Of a DNA stretch of 64,000 nt, positions 1 to 8,130 are shown piece after piece. This stretch comes from an uncultured Armatimonadota bacterium (GTDB taxonomy: Bacteria; Armatimonadota; Fimbriimonadia; Fimbriimonadales; Fimbriimonadaceae). The stretch covers positions 124,001 through 188,000 of the forward strand of contig CAIVDU010000071.1 in assembly GCA_903904815.1 (NCBI GenBank). The letters run 5' to 3'. The translations under genes and the position numbers were made by a program. The notes beneath the pieces were generated by a model that saw only the letters and a list, made by a program, of their open reading frames with translations, ran no database searches and was not told the origin of the DNA. The first letter of the stretch is position 1; the number at the start of each line of letters is the position of its first letter.

Positions 1-443
1 AACAGTTAGAGTCCAAGACGGCTGAGAGACGTTATTTTGCGGTGGTTGCTGGGATGATCGAGGAGGAGAAGTTCACGATCAACTTCCCGATCGGTCGCAG
101 CAAGATGAATCGTCAGCACATGGTCGTGGATCCGAAAGGAAAACGGGCGGTGACTCACCTCAAGAAGATTGCCCGATTAGATCAAGGGACGTTGGTCGCG
201 GCTCGACTCGAAACTGGTCGAACCCACCAGATCCGTGTCCACCTTCGGTCGGTGGGTCATCCGATCCTAGGAGACAATCTTTACGCACCGAAGGAGTACG
301 CAAACTGCCCCATGCAACTCCACGCGGCATACCTCGCTTTCGACCATCCGGTGAGCGGAGAACGGGTCGCGTTCTACGCAACTCCCGACGAGCAGTTTGT
401 GGGCCATGCTTGGGTCAATGAAGGCATCATCGAACCGTTCTAG
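1..443 (+). CDS. RluA-family 23S rRNA pseudouridine synthase, C-terminal part (5' truncated by window)
   Basis: The reading frame is open from base 3 and ends at a TAG at 443, so the gene begins upstream of the window and the catalytic Asp region is missing. The visible part has the RluA/RluD pattern: an RRYFAVV strand, PIGRSKMNRQHMVV, a GRTHQIRVHL block and GHPILGDNLY. These are the conserved C-terminal motifs of enzymes that isomerise uridine in 23S rRNA. RluD, RluC and RluA type cannot be separated without the N-terminus. mutM follows after 28 nt on the same strand, so the two may be co-transcribed. Confidence 0.93.
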   Translation, partial: QLESKTAERRYFAVVAGMIEEEKFTINFPIGRSKMNRQHMVVDPKGKRAVTHLKKIARLDQGTLVAARLETGRTHQIRVHLRSVGHPILGDNLYAPKEYANCPMQLHAAYLAFDHPVSGERVAFYATPDEQFVGHAWVNEGIIEPF

Positions 444-471
444 GGCTATCGCTTAATAAAAATCAGACCTT

Positions 472-1269
472 ATGCCCGAGCTACCGGAAGTAGAAACCGT
501 TCGACGGCTGATGCGCCGCGAACTTCAGAACCAAAAGATCGTCGGCGTTCAAATGGATGCCGACGACATCGTTCACTCCGGCTATCCACCCGAGGCTTTT
601 GTCGCCGGATTGGTGGGCGCTACCGTTCTCGAAGTCGGTCGCAAGGGCAAATACTGGTGGCTTGAGCTTGACCGGAAGCCTTGGCTGTATGGCCACTTGG
701 GCATGACTGGATGGATTCACCGGCTAACTGCAGGAGAGCCGATTCCGCGATTCTGCAAAATCGTGATTGAGTCGGAGCACGGCGGACTCATCGCGATGAC
801 TGACGGCCGTCGACTGGGGCGATTGTGGTTGGGCGGGAGCCCTGAGTCGGAACCCCGGCTGCAAAAGCTGGGGTTCGATTCCTTCGACGAATTGCCCTCT
901 ACTCAAGCCCTATTTGAGACCTTCAGAACGCGCAAAGCGCCGATCAAGGCATTGCTGCTTGATCAGGCGCTCTTTGCGGGGGTTGGAAATTATGTTGCGG
1001 ACGAGGCGATGTATCAGGCGAGAATTGCTCCACAGCGACTAGCCAATTCCCTCGACGTTGAGGAAGTGGAACGCCTGAGAGGCGCGTTGACGGAGATTCT
1101 CACGTCCGCCATTGAGGCGGATGCCGACGAGACTCGGTTTCCGAAAGATTGGCTCTTTCATCACCGTTGGGGAGGGAAACGAGGCTCCGAGTCAATCGCT
1201 GGCCATGCGATCATCAGGGAGACGATCGGTGGCCGAACGACGGCTTGGGTTCCAGACCTACAGCGCTAA
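472..1269 (+). CDS. mutM: Formamidopyrimidine-DNA glycosylase (Fpg/MutM) with a zinc-less C-terminal finger
   Basis: Base-excision repair glycosylase/AP lyase for oxidised purines. It starts with PELPEVET, giving the catalytic Pro2 and Glu3; Lys60 (in GRKGKYW) matches the conserved catalytic-loop lysine, and the helix-two-turn-helix is GVGNYVADEAMY near residue 170. The length of 265 aa is normal. The C-terminal hairpin keeps the GGRTT turn with its phosphate-binding Arg, but all four zinc-binding cysteines expected around it are absent; the region reads RWGGKRGSES then VPDLQR. It is therefore a zinc-less finger, as known in NEIL1, plant and some actinobacterial Fpg proteins. The last 4 nt overlap the convergent STAS-like gene. 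Confidence 0.95.
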   Translation: MPELPEVETVRRLMRRELQNQKIVGVQMDADDIVHSGYPPEAFVAGLVGATVLEVGRKGKYWWLELDRKPWLYGHLGMTGWIHRLTAGEPIPRFCKIVIESEHGGLIAMTDGRRLGRLWLGGSPESEPRLQKLGFDSFDELPSTQALFETFRTRKAPIKALLLDQALFAGVGNYVADEAMYQARIAPQRLANSLDVEEVERLRGALTEILTSAIEADADETRFPKDWLFHHRWGGKRGSESIAGHAIIRETIGGRTTAWVPDLQR

Positions 1270-1664
1270 GCCGCGCGATAGATCTGTTGCTGGCGAGTAT
1301 GCTCGGCGGCGAGCAGTCGTTGCTCGGTACCGGCAGGTACAAATTTTTCTCGGCCCTCAAGCACCTGCTGCAGGCGTGAGGTCTGGTGCAGCGTTCGTTC
1401 GCCTTCGTCCGGCGCCACAGACACGATCTGAGCGACACCGTACTCGAACGCGAGGTCCTTTAGCTCATTGAGCGCCTGAAGTGACCGGGGGTCAAATCTC
1501 TTGGCACGTGAGTAGTCCAAGAGGAGACTGAACGGTTGATCGCTCAGATCCTCAAACGTTTCGGAAATTTCCTGCGCGAGGACGCTGATCTCATCAGCGG
1601 TTACACGTCCTCCGAGGCTTGCTTCTACGACTCCATCCTTTTCAAAAATACTGACGAGGTACAT
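1266..1664 (-). CDS. STAS/SpoIIAA-like domain protein
   Basis: A 132-aa protein beginning MYLVSIFEKDGVVEASLGGR and continuing with an alternating beta/alpha pattern (VTADEISVLAQEI, then a LLLDYSRAKRFDP strand-loop). This resembles the SpoIIAA-like STAS fold seen in small stand-alone bacterial proteins. The family includes anti-sigma-factor antagonists and lipid-binding proteins, so the role here is unknown. I chose the ATG at 1664 because the fold starts there; a TTG at 1769 would add 35 residues with no family match. No kinase or sigma-factor partner lies nearby. Confidence 0.6.
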   Translation of the reverse strand: MYLVSIFEKDGVVEASLGGRVTADEISVLAQEISETFEDLSDQPFSLLLDYSRAKRFDPRSLQALNELKDLAFEYGVAQIVSVAPDEGERTLHQTSRLQQVLEGREKFVPAGTEQRLLAAEHTRQQQIYRAA

Positions 1665-2144
1665 CCCATCTTTTGCGGATTCCACTTGAATCCGCCTCCA
1701 CGATTTGTTTTCCTTATTGAGAAGCAAAGCCACCCCGCAATCGGTGAAGCTGGTAACAGAAACCGGCAACTCAGACGGCTGGTGAGGGTGCGAGACCTCA
1801 CTTACACCATCGGTAGATTTGCGAGTGAATTGAAGCTACGATTGGCCACAACGCATTAAAAAAGCAATAAGTGAGCAGTGAGCCTCGCGCGAAAATCGCG
1901 TCCAGGAGACGTGCTGAGGCAAACGTGGACGATCCAAGCGTCGTTAAGCCAGTTATCCTCACCAGATCGTCAGGCCACTTAGGTCGCCATACAGAGACTG
2001 CCGGGCTTTGGTAGGTCTGCACGCGTTTTGTGAGCCTTCTGGCTGGGCGATGGACTGCGGAGACACAAATCATTCTCCGCCTACGGCCCCACCTACCTCC
2101 ATGCAGTCGGAGGTAGGTAGGCCCGTGGGCCTCACCCAAACAAA
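1665..2144. other. Intergenic region without a supportable gene
   Basis: No convincing gene. A 113-codon minus-strand frame (1798-2139) is Arg/Trp-rich, has no family pattern and includes a hairpin sequence, so it is probably chance. The notable element is an inverted repeat near the right end (2091-2118). Confidence 0.5.
2091..2118. repeat. Perfect 10-bp inverted repeat (hairpin)
   Basis: ACCTACCTCC at 2091-2100 pairs with GGAGGTAGGT at 2109-2118 across an 8-nt loop. Further partial pairing of GGCCC and GGGCC lies outside. There is no T-tract on either side. It lies just beyond the clpX terminator, so it may be a secondary terminator or a dispersed palindrome. Confidence 0.5.
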
Positions 2145-2182
2145 AAAATTCGGGCTCCTTCCTTGGAAGGAGCCCGAATTTT
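2145..2182 (-). terminator. Rho-independent terminator of clpP-clpX
   Basis: An 18-bp perfect stem (2145-2162 with 2165-2182) is followed, read on the minus strand, by a run of seven T. It sits about 20 nt beyond the clpX stop codon. Confidence 0.92.
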
Positions 2183-2200
2183 AGCGGATAAGGCTTGGAC

Positions 2201-3529
2201 TTAACTCGCGCGGCGAATTTCGTCTTCGGTCATCAGGATCGGCGGTCGGCCGTCGTCGATGATTCCCTTGGGGAGGATGACTCGCTTGATGTCGAGGGCA
2301 CTCGGCACTTCGTACATCACTTCCATCATGACCTTTTCGATGATCGCACGGAGGGCTCGGGCGCCCGTCTTGCGTTTAAGGGCCTCTCTGGCGACTTCTC
2401 GGAGGGCTCCCGGCTCCACGATGAGTTCCACACCATCGAGCTCGAAGAATCGAGCGTACTGGCGCAGGATTGCGTTTCTGGGTTCTCCAAGAATTCGGAC
2501 GAGCGTGTCCTCATCAAGCTGATCGAGCGTTGCGATGATCGGGAGTCGACCGATGAACTCGGGGATGAGTCCAAAGGCGAGCAGGTCTTCGGGAAGCAGC
2601 TCTCGCAAGACGTCGGCCTTTCTTTCGGCTTTGGTCTCGGGAGTGGCTCGGAAGCCCATCACGTTTTCCTTCATTCGACGACGAATCGTGTCTTCGATGC
2701 CTTCGAAAGCTCCGGCACAGATGAACAGAATGTTCGACGTATCGATCTGAAGGTATTCCTGCTGAGGGTGCTTTCGCCCACCCTGTGGTGGAACGTTGGC
2801 AATGGTTCCCTCAAGAATCTTCAGCAGCGCCTGCTGAACGCCTTCCCCACTCACGTCTCTCGTGATCGAGGGGTTATCGCTCTTTCGGGCAATCTTGTCG
2901 ATTTCGTCGACATAGATAATGCCTCGCTCGCAAAGTCCCTTCGGATTTCGTTGATCCATCGATTCTGCCGCTTGGTACAGCTTCAGGAGAATGTTCTCAA
3001 CATCTTCTCCGACATAGCCCGCTTCCGTGAGAGCGGTCGCATCGGCGATTGCAAAAGGAACGTTGAGCATTCGCGCCAGCGTCTGCGCCAAAAGAGTCTT
3101 GCCGGAACCGGTCGGTCCCACCATGAGGATATTGCTCTTCTGAAGCTCGACGATGCCTTCGCCTACCGGCTCGTTGACCCGCTTATAGTGGTTATAGACC
3201 GCTACCGCAAGCGACTTCTTGGCGACCTTCTGTCCCACAACATAGGTGTCGAGGTATTCGACGATCTCCTTGGGCTTCATGATCTGCCCACTCTTATTCG
3301 CAATCGGGTTCGGCGGCGTTACGGTCGGCCGAACCGATGCGGCGGGAGTCGGAGACGCGACGACGGGTTGGGTCGACGGACGCTCCGGGTCGTTATGCAA
3401 AATGTCATTGCACAGGTCGATACAATCGGAACAGACCGCACCGTGGAGTCCCACGATGAGTTTCTTTACCTGTTCCTTGGTTTTGCCGCAAAGGCAACAC
3501 TGATCCCGCCGCTCGGTTGTTCTAGCCAT
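2201..3529 (-). CDS. clpX: ATP-dependent Clp protease ATP-binding subunit ClpX
   Basis: AAA+ unfoldase that delivers substrates to ClpP; cytoplasmic. The N-terminal zinc-binding domain has C11-x2-C14 and C33-x2-C36. Walker A GPTGSGKT is at 138-145, the pore loop GYVG at 171-174, and Walker B IIYVDEID near 204-211, followed by the sensor and arginine-finger region. The loop that docks on ClpP, usually IGF, is MGF here (291-293). The length of 442 aa is slightly above the usual ~425 because of a Pro/Thr-rich linker at about residues 50-80. It lies 15 nt downstream of clpP and is the last gene before a strong terminator, so the pair is one operon. Confidence 0.98.
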   Translation of the reverse strand: MARTTERRDQCCLCGKTKEQVKKLIVGLHGAVCSDCIDLCNDILHNDPERPSTQPVVASPTPAASVRPTVTPPNPIANKSGQIMKPKEIVEYLDTYVVGQKVAKKSLAVAVYNHYKRVNEPVGEGIVELQKSNILMVGPTGSGKTLLAQTLARMLNVPFAIADATALTEAGYVGEDVENILLKLYQAAESMDQRNPKGLCERGIIYVDEIDKIARKSDNPSITRDVSGEGVQQALLKILEGTIANVPPQGGRKHPQQEYLQIDTSNILFICAGAFEGIEDTIRRRMKENVMGFRATPETKAERKADVLRELLPEDLLAFGLIPEFIGRLPIIATLDQLDEDTLVRILGEPRNAILRQYARFFELDGVELIVEPGALREVAREALKRKTGARALRAIIEKVMMEVMYEVPSALDIKRVILPKGIIDDGRPPILMTEDEIRRAS

Positions 3530-3544
3530 TCATGCTCCCAGGTC

Positions 3545-4126
3545 TTATCGTTGTCCCGGTTCGAGGGTTTTATCCACGATTCCGTAGGCAACAGCCTCAT
3601 CCGCTGACATAAAGTAGTCCCGATCGCAATCCTTGCGCACTTCACTGGGATCTTTACCAGAGTGCTTGCCAAGGATGTTCATCAGAATGTCCATATATCG
3701 GTTGATTTCCGCTGCCTGTACGTTAATATCGGCAGTCGTGCCCTGGAATCCAGCAGAAACTTGATGGATCATCACACGAGCGTGCTGTAAACAGTATCTT
3801 TTGCCCGCTGCGCCCCCTGCGAGGAGCACTGCGCCCATCGAAGCAGCTTGCCCGACGCAGATGGTCGCGACACTCGGCTTGATGATTTGCATGCAGTCGT
3901 AGATCGCCAGACCGGCGCTTACTGAGCCGCCGGGCGAGTTGATGTAAAACTCGATGTCCTTGTCAGCGTCTTCCTTCTCTAGGTAGAGAAGCTGCGCCAC
4001 GATCAAGTTTGCTACGTAGTCATCAACAGGCGTCCCCAAAAAGACGATTCGGTCCTTCATCAAACGAGACCAAATGTCGTATGCCCTTTCGCCGCGAGCC
4101 GTCTGCTCGACCACCATCGGAACCAT
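3545..4126 (-). CDS. clpP: ATP-dependent Clp protease proteolytic subunit ClpP
   Basis: Serine peptidase that forms the double-heptamer degradation chamber. The catalytic triad is visible: Ser96 in GQAASMGA, His121 in ARVMIHQ and Asp170 in DRDYF. At 193 aa it has the usual length without a long propeptide. The start has a GGAGG about 13 nt upstream, rather far; a second in-frame ATG at codon 4 is an alternative. It is followed by clpX after 15 nt and transcribed divergently from pfkA. Confidence 0.98.
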   Translation of the reverse strand: MVPMVVEQTARGERAYDIWSRLMKDRIVFLGTPVDDYVANLIVAQLLYLEKEDADKDIEFYINSPGGSVSAGLAIYDCMQIIKPSVATICVGQAASMGAVLLAGGAAGKRYCLQHARVMIHQVSAGFQGTTADINVQAAEINRYMDILMNILGKHSGKDPSEVRKDCDRDYFMSADEAVAYGIVDKTLEPGQR

Positions 4127-4254
4127 ATTCTTTATCTATCCTCCAAGATACTTAAAGGTTCGGCAGATAATTCCCCCGCCTTTATACCGGCCTCAGCTTA
4201 CTCCGTTCTTTTTATGACGACGAGTTGTGCGTGTCTAACACTACGTTGGTTCGC

Positions 4255-4260
4255 CATAAT
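4255..4260 (+). promoter_or_regulatory. -10 element CATAAT of pfkA (leaderless start)
   Basis: CATAAT ends 7 nt before the GTG at 4268. The same -10/start geometry recurs at nine other genes in the window. No clear -35 element is visible. Confidence 0.55.
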
Positions 4261-4267
4261 GGGTCCC

Positions 4268-5344
4268 GTGGCGGCGAAGAGAATTGGCATTATCAATAGC
4301 GGCGGAGACTGCGCAGGTCTCAATGCAGTGATTGCTTCGGCAGTCAAGGCTGGCATTCCGATGGGCTACGAGTTCATCGGATTCGAGAAGGGTTGGGAAG
4401 GGTTGCTGAGCCCGATGAAATTCCGACAGCTCGACATTCCATCGGTGGCCGGGATCAGTTATCTCGGCGGAACCATCCTGGGTACGGTCAATAAGGGCCG
4501 ATTTGGCGCGAAAGGTGGAGTAGGAGAAAAGAAGCGGATCCCGGAAGAAATCTTGGCTGAGGCGAAGGCGAATCTCCAGTCGATCAACTGCGAAGGGTTG
4601 ATCGTAATTGGTGGTGATGGAACCCTGACCGGAGCTAGCCAGCTTGCTGAACTTGGCGTGAACATTGTCGGAGTTCCTAAAACCATCGACAATGACTTGG
4701 GAGCGACCGATCGAACCTTTGGCTTCAGCACCGCCGTTCAGATTGTCGTCGATGCACTTGACCGGATTCACACGACCGCCTCTAGCCACGGGCGAGTTAT
4801 ATTCGTAGAGACAATGGGCCGCCATGCAGGATGGATTGCCCTCAGAGCGGGGCTCGCGGGCGGCGCCAACGCCATTTTGCTGCCTGAGTTCCCCTTTCGA
4901 GTCGAGGATTTCGTCGACTTCCTGCATGCACGTCATTCCGACACCGGATCAAGCGTGGTCATGGTAGCTGAGGGAGCGAAGATTCGTGATCAGGTCGTTG
5001 GTCGCCACAATACCGAAACCGAGATTCAACTCGGAGGCGCCGCCAACCGACTCATGGACGACGTTGAGCGATTGTGCCCCGGCGAATTCGAGATGAGGGG
5101 GGCCGTGCTCGGCCATATTCAGCGTGGTGGAACGCCTAACGCGGCCGACCGCATGCTCGCCAAGGCCTATGGCGTAGCCGCCATCAATGCCTACGACCGC
5201 GGTGAATTCGACCGTATGGTCTGCTATCGACACCTGGGAATGGAAACCGTTCCGATTCACGAGGCGGTGGCCACCCTCAAGCGCGTCACCCCAGCCGAGT
5301 TGGAATACACCACTGCGAAACAGCTAGGCGTGTTCATCCACTAG
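4268..5344 (+). CDS. pfkA: 6-phosphofructokinase, group III (ATP/PPi-mixed clade) type
   Basis: Phosphorylates fructose 6-phosphate in glycolysis. The protein opens with KRIGIINSGGDCAGLNAVI and has the phosphate-donor loop GGDGTLTGA, catalytic PKTIDNDL and MGRHAGWIAL. Gly after GGD points to ATP as donor, whereas the Lys in PKTIDND is typical of PPi-dependent and group III enzymes (ATP enzymes of the E. coli type have Gly there). The donor therefore needs testing; ATP is my preference. I chose GTG 4268 because the family match begins there and a -10 element precedes it by 7 nt; ATG 4259 or 4214 would add residues without a family match. Confidence 0.93.
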   Translation: MAAKRIGIINSGGDCAGLNAVIASAVKAGIPMGYEFIGFEKGWEGLLSPMKFRQLDIPSVAGISYLGGTILGTVNKGRFGAKGGVGEKKRIPEEILAEAKANLQSINCEGLIVIGGDGTLTGASQLAELGVNIVGVPKTIDNDLGATDRTFGFSTAVQIVVDALDRIHTTASSHGRVIFVETMGRHAGWIALRAGLAGGANAILLPEFPFRVEDFVDFLHARHSDTGSSVVMVAEGAKIRDQVVGRHNTETEIQLGGAANRLMDDVERLCPGEFEMRGAVLGHIQRGGTPNAADRMLAKAYGVAAINAYDRGEFDRMVCYRHLGMETVPIHEAVATLKRVTPAELEYTTAKQLGVFIH

Positions 5345-5381
5345 GCCCTTAGAAACCCGATCTGTCCACCTCCGGTCCAAG

Positions 5382-5407
5382 CCCTCGGGACAAATTTATC
5401 CCGAGGG
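5382..5407 (+). promoter_or_regulatory. Hairpin overlapping the ribosome-binding site of the efflux adaptor gene
   Basis: CCCTCGGGA (5382-5390) pairs perfectly with TCCCGAGGG (5399-5407) across 8 nt. The right arm contains part of the GAGGGAGA Shine-Dalgarno of the TTG start at 5416, so the hairpin could mask it. It has no T-tract, so it is not an ordinary terminator of pfkA. Confidence 0.5.
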
Positions 5408-5415
5408 AGAGACTG

Positions 5416-6573
5416 TTGAAACGAATTCAGATAGGTTGGTTTGGTATTGCTGCGATTGCCGTCGCAGGGCTTACCGGGTGCGGAAGTCCCGCACCGAAAG
5501 ATCTTACGACCTCAGGCGGTTCCGCCCAAGCGATTGCCGTTCCGCCGGCGCCCGTCTCACCGGCCCGCCGAGACATCATTGGCTATGCGCTCCTGACGGG
5601 TCAGCTCTATTGGCCAGCTGAGGAACAAGCGAACATCACCGTCCCAAATGGAGGCGCGGTAGACACGATTCTGACTCCAGTGGGAACGCGCGTCCGGAAA
5701 GGCCAGGTGTTAATCAAGCTTCAGTCCAGCCCCACTTCGCTCGACACTTCGTCGGCTTCATCCGCGGTTACAGCCGCCGATTCGGCCTACAAGGCAGCAG
5801 AGATCCAATACGGCGAACCAGTGAGACAGGCTAAGGAGCAGTTAGATGCTGCACAACAGGCGGAGCGCGAAGCACGAACCGGTTCTGACGATACGGCGGT
5901 CGAGAATGCCACCCAGGCGCGACGCGCTGCCGAAACTGCGCTGCAGCAGGCTCGAAGCGATGAGCTTTCAAACCTGGCTCAATACCGTCTCCAGCGTGAC
6001 CAAGCCCGGGCAGCCGCCAAAGACACGGCCAGTGCAACGAGGCAAGGCGAAGTGATCGCTCCCATATCCGGAACCCTTCTGTCGCTGAACGCCACAGTGG
6101 GGACGCCTTTGGGAGGAGCTAACGCCACCATCGGCCACATCGTCAATCTCCAAAGCGTCCAAATAAAGGCCACCTTTTCGGACGACTACGCCAAAGTGGT
6201 TCGCACGGGCGCGGCGGTTGTGATCACATTCTCCGACATCCCCAATCGAATATTTGATGGCCGTATCAGTCGGATTCGGACGGAGCCGAACAGTCAAGGT
6301 CGGACGGAGAATATGGCGACGGTTTCATTCTCCAACGCGGACGGTGTCGTAAAACCGACGAGCCAGATCCAAAGGGTGGGTATTCGGATTGGAAGCGCGA
6401 AGAACGTGCTTACAGTTCCAGCGAAAGCGCTGAACAGAGATTCGGCAGGAAGGACGACCGTAACGACCGATCGAGGAGACGTTATGGAGGTTAAACCGGG
6501 GCTTTCTGACGGAGAGTATGTCGAAATCAAATCGGGTCTGACCGACGATGTGAAGGTTCGCCTGAATCCGTGA
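5416..6573 (+). CDS. Efflux periplasmic adaptor (HlyD/RND membrane-fusion) lipoprotein, orphan
   Basis: 385 aa. A signal peptide ends in the lipobox LTGC (Cys22). A biotinyl-lipoyl-like half motif follows (ITVPNGGAVDTILTPVGTRVRKGQVL, residues ~75-100), then a long Ala/Gln-rich helical hairpin (~110-205), the second lipoyl half (APISGTLLSLNATVGTPLG), a beta-barrel domain and a membrane-proximal domain. This is the layout of tripartite efflux adaptors, which link an inner-membrane pump to an outer-membrane channel. No pump or TolC-like gene is adjacent. The start is a TTG with a good GAGGGAGA ribosome site partly sequestered in a hairpin. Confidence 0.88.
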   Translation: MKRIQIGWFGIAAIAVAGLTGCGSPAPKDLTTSGGSAQAIAVPPAPVSPARRDIIGYALLTGQLYWPAEEQANITVPNGGAVDTILTPVGTRVRKGQVLIKLQSSPTSLDTSSASSAVTAADSAYKAAEIQYGEPVRQAKEQLDAAQQAEREARTGSDDTAVENATQARRAAETALQQARSDELSNLAQYRLQRDQARAAAKDTASATRQGEVIAPISGTLLSLNATVGTPLGGANATIGHIVNLQSVQIKATFSDDYAKVVRTGAAVVITFSDIPNRIFDGRISRIRTEPNSQGRTENMATVSFSNADGVVKPTSQIQRVGIRIGSAKNVLTVPAKALNRDSAGRTTVTTDRGDVMEVKPGLSDGEYVEIKSGLTDDVKVRLNP

Positions 6574-6666
6574 GGGAGCGAGTGACCAGTAGACAGCAGG
6601 CTGTCTCTTTCGCCGGTGCCAGAGCTTGGGGTGCAAGAAACAACTGATTAATTCTTGCCAACCAAC

Positions 6667-6708
6667 CTCCAGACTGCGAACTGCTCGCTGCAAACTGCTA
6701 ACTCCTTT
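6667..6708 (+). repeat. Heptanucleotide-periodic repeat (CTNCNNA units)
   Basis: Consecutive 7-nt units start at 6667, 6674, 6681, 6688, 6695 and 6702: CTCCAGA, CTGCGAA, CTGCTCG, CTGCAAA, CTGCTAA, CTCCTTT. The phase is exact although the bases between the anchors vary. Related arrays occur at 11957-12022, 38671-38697 and 54590-54617, all intergenic. Confidence 0.6.
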
Positions 6709-6715
6709 AACACAA

Positions 6716-6751
6716 CGAAGGGCGGAGAGATGGTTATCTTTCCGCCCTTCG
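6716..6751 (-). terminator. Terminator-like hairpin after tig
   Basis: CGAAGGGCGGA (6716-6726) pairs with TCCGCCCTTCG (6741-6751), and the stem continues inward to a GGTT loop. On the minus strand it follows the tig stop codon by about 25 nt. The trailing sequence TTGTGTT is only weakly T-rich. Confidence 0.7.
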
Positions 6752-6776
6752 GGTCTTTCCTTTCGGCTGCTTTGAT

Positions 6777-8102
6777 CTACTCAGCAGCTGCAGGTGTCGC
6801 CTCGGCAGCCGGCTCTGCGCCTGGCTCCAGCAACTCGGCGTTGGTCAGCAAGAAGTCAGACACCTTGCGTGAGATCGAGCGGTAGTGAAGCTCGTCCAGC
6901 GCGTTGTTTGCCTGAAGGAGTTTCAGCATCTCCTCCGGTTCCACCTGGTACTCACCAGCCATCGCATGAAGCTCTTGATTCAGCTCTTGGTTCGAAAGCT
7001 GCATCTGCTCGGCGGTGAAGATCTCTCGGATCATCAAGGCGCGCTCCACGTGAAGTTTCGCCTTTTCCTTCCAAGAGTTGATCAACTCTTCGAGGGTCAT
7101 GCCGTTCTCTTGAGCGTAAGTCTCGAGGGACTTGCCTTGCTTCTGTTGCTCTTCGGACTGCTCTACTAGTCGACGGTTGGCAAGCTCTTCCCACATGTTG
7201 TCGGAGACATAGATCTTGCTTCGGTCGTGCAGGGTGTCGAGAAGCTTTTCGACCATGAGGTCTCGGCTCATCTGAAGCTTTGCCTGTCCGATCAATTCAC
7301 GCAGGCGATTCTTGAGTTCGCTGACATTCTCTGTCTGGAAGCTCTGAGCGAACTCGTCGTCCACCGGAGGCATCTGTACGGCGCTTACCGAATTCACGGT
7401 GATCTGAGCGTGGAAAGTCTGGCCAGCCCACTCCTTGTCCTGGAAGGTCTCAGGGAACGTGAGATCGAGATTCTTCATCTCTTCGACGTGCATGTCGACC
7501 AGGGCCGCATCCAACTCGGGGAACTTCGTTTGACCAACAACGATCATGAAGTTTCGTCCATCGCCTTCGGCGCCGTCCGCTTTGATGTTGACTACGGCGA
7601 CGTCGCCCTCTTGGACTCCACGGTCGGTGACCGCTTCTCGCTTGCCGCGTCCCTTGCGGAACTCGTCAATCTGCTTGTCGATCTCTTCGTCCGTCACTTC
7701 GGTGTCGGTCTTTTCGACGGGCAGGCTCTTGTACTCTCCGAGCTCAACCTTTGGAGGAAGAGGCACTCGAACGGTGTACTCGGCCACGTATCCGTCCTTC
7801 TCCAGCTTGGTGATCTCGACACGAGGGCGAGTGGTGGGATCGGGCTCGATGCTCTCCTGCTCCAAGAGGGGTCGGTAGGTGCTCTTAAAGATGTAGTCGG
7901 CGGCCTCTTCGTAAAGCTCTTCCTGGGAAATCAGGGGTTCCAGAATGGTTCGGGGGGCGTGTCCCGGCCTAAATCCAGGCAGTTTGACTTTCTTCGCGAT
8001 CTGCTTGAAAGCCTTTTCAAAGCCGGCCTGAACTTGTGCACTGTCACAAACGACGTTTAACTGGACAGTACAGGGATTTATTTCTTCTCGGGTGACTTGC
8101 AT
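6777..8102 (-). CDS. tig: Trigger factor (ribosome-associated chaperone/PPIase)
   Basis: 441 aa, the usual length. The N-terminal ribosome-docking signature GFRPGHAP (~43-50) is intact. The FKBP-type PPIase domain covers about residues 150-240 (GDVAVVNIKADG to FHAQITVNSV), followed by the helical C-terminal chaperone arms. The acidic, Ala-rich tail is typical. It binds nascent chains at the ribosome exit. Unlike in many bacteria, it is not next to clpP-clpX but lies 2.5 kb away. Confidence 0.97.
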   Translation of the reverse strand: MQVTREEINPCTVQLNVVCDSAQVQAGFEKAFKQIAKKVKLPGFRPGHAPRTILEPLISQEELYEEAADYIFKSTYRPLLEQESIEPDPTTRPRVEITKLEKDGYVAEYTVRVPLPPKVELGEYKSLPVEKTDTEVTDEEIDKQIDEFRKGRGKREAVTDRGVQEGDVAVVNIKADGAEGDGRNFMIVVGQTKFPELDAALVDMHVEEMKNLDLTFPETFQDKEWAGQTFHAQITVNSVSAVQMPPVDDEFAQSFQTENVSELKNRLRELIGQAKLQMSRDLMVEKLLDTLHDRSKIYVSDNMWEELANRRLVEQSEEQQKQGKSLETYAQENGMTLEELINSWKEKAKLHVERALMIREIFTAEQMQLSNQELNQELHAMAGEYQVEPEEMLKLLQANNALDELHYRSISRKVSDFLLTNAELLEPGAEPAAEATPAAAE

Positions 8103-8130
8103 GGCAATGTACTTGACTCGGGGATCAGAC

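Noticed and set aside
1798-2139. 113-codon minus-strand frame
   Set aside because: Arg/Trp-rich, no family pattern, includes a palindromic repeat, no ribosome site.
2195-3607. 470-codon plus-strand open frame
   Set aside because: It is antisense to clpX-clpP over its whole length, and its residues mirror the codon bias of those genes; no domain pattern of its own.
7227-8060. 277-codon plus-strand open frame
   Set aside because: Antisense to trigger factor; Leu/Val-rich shadow with no start signal.
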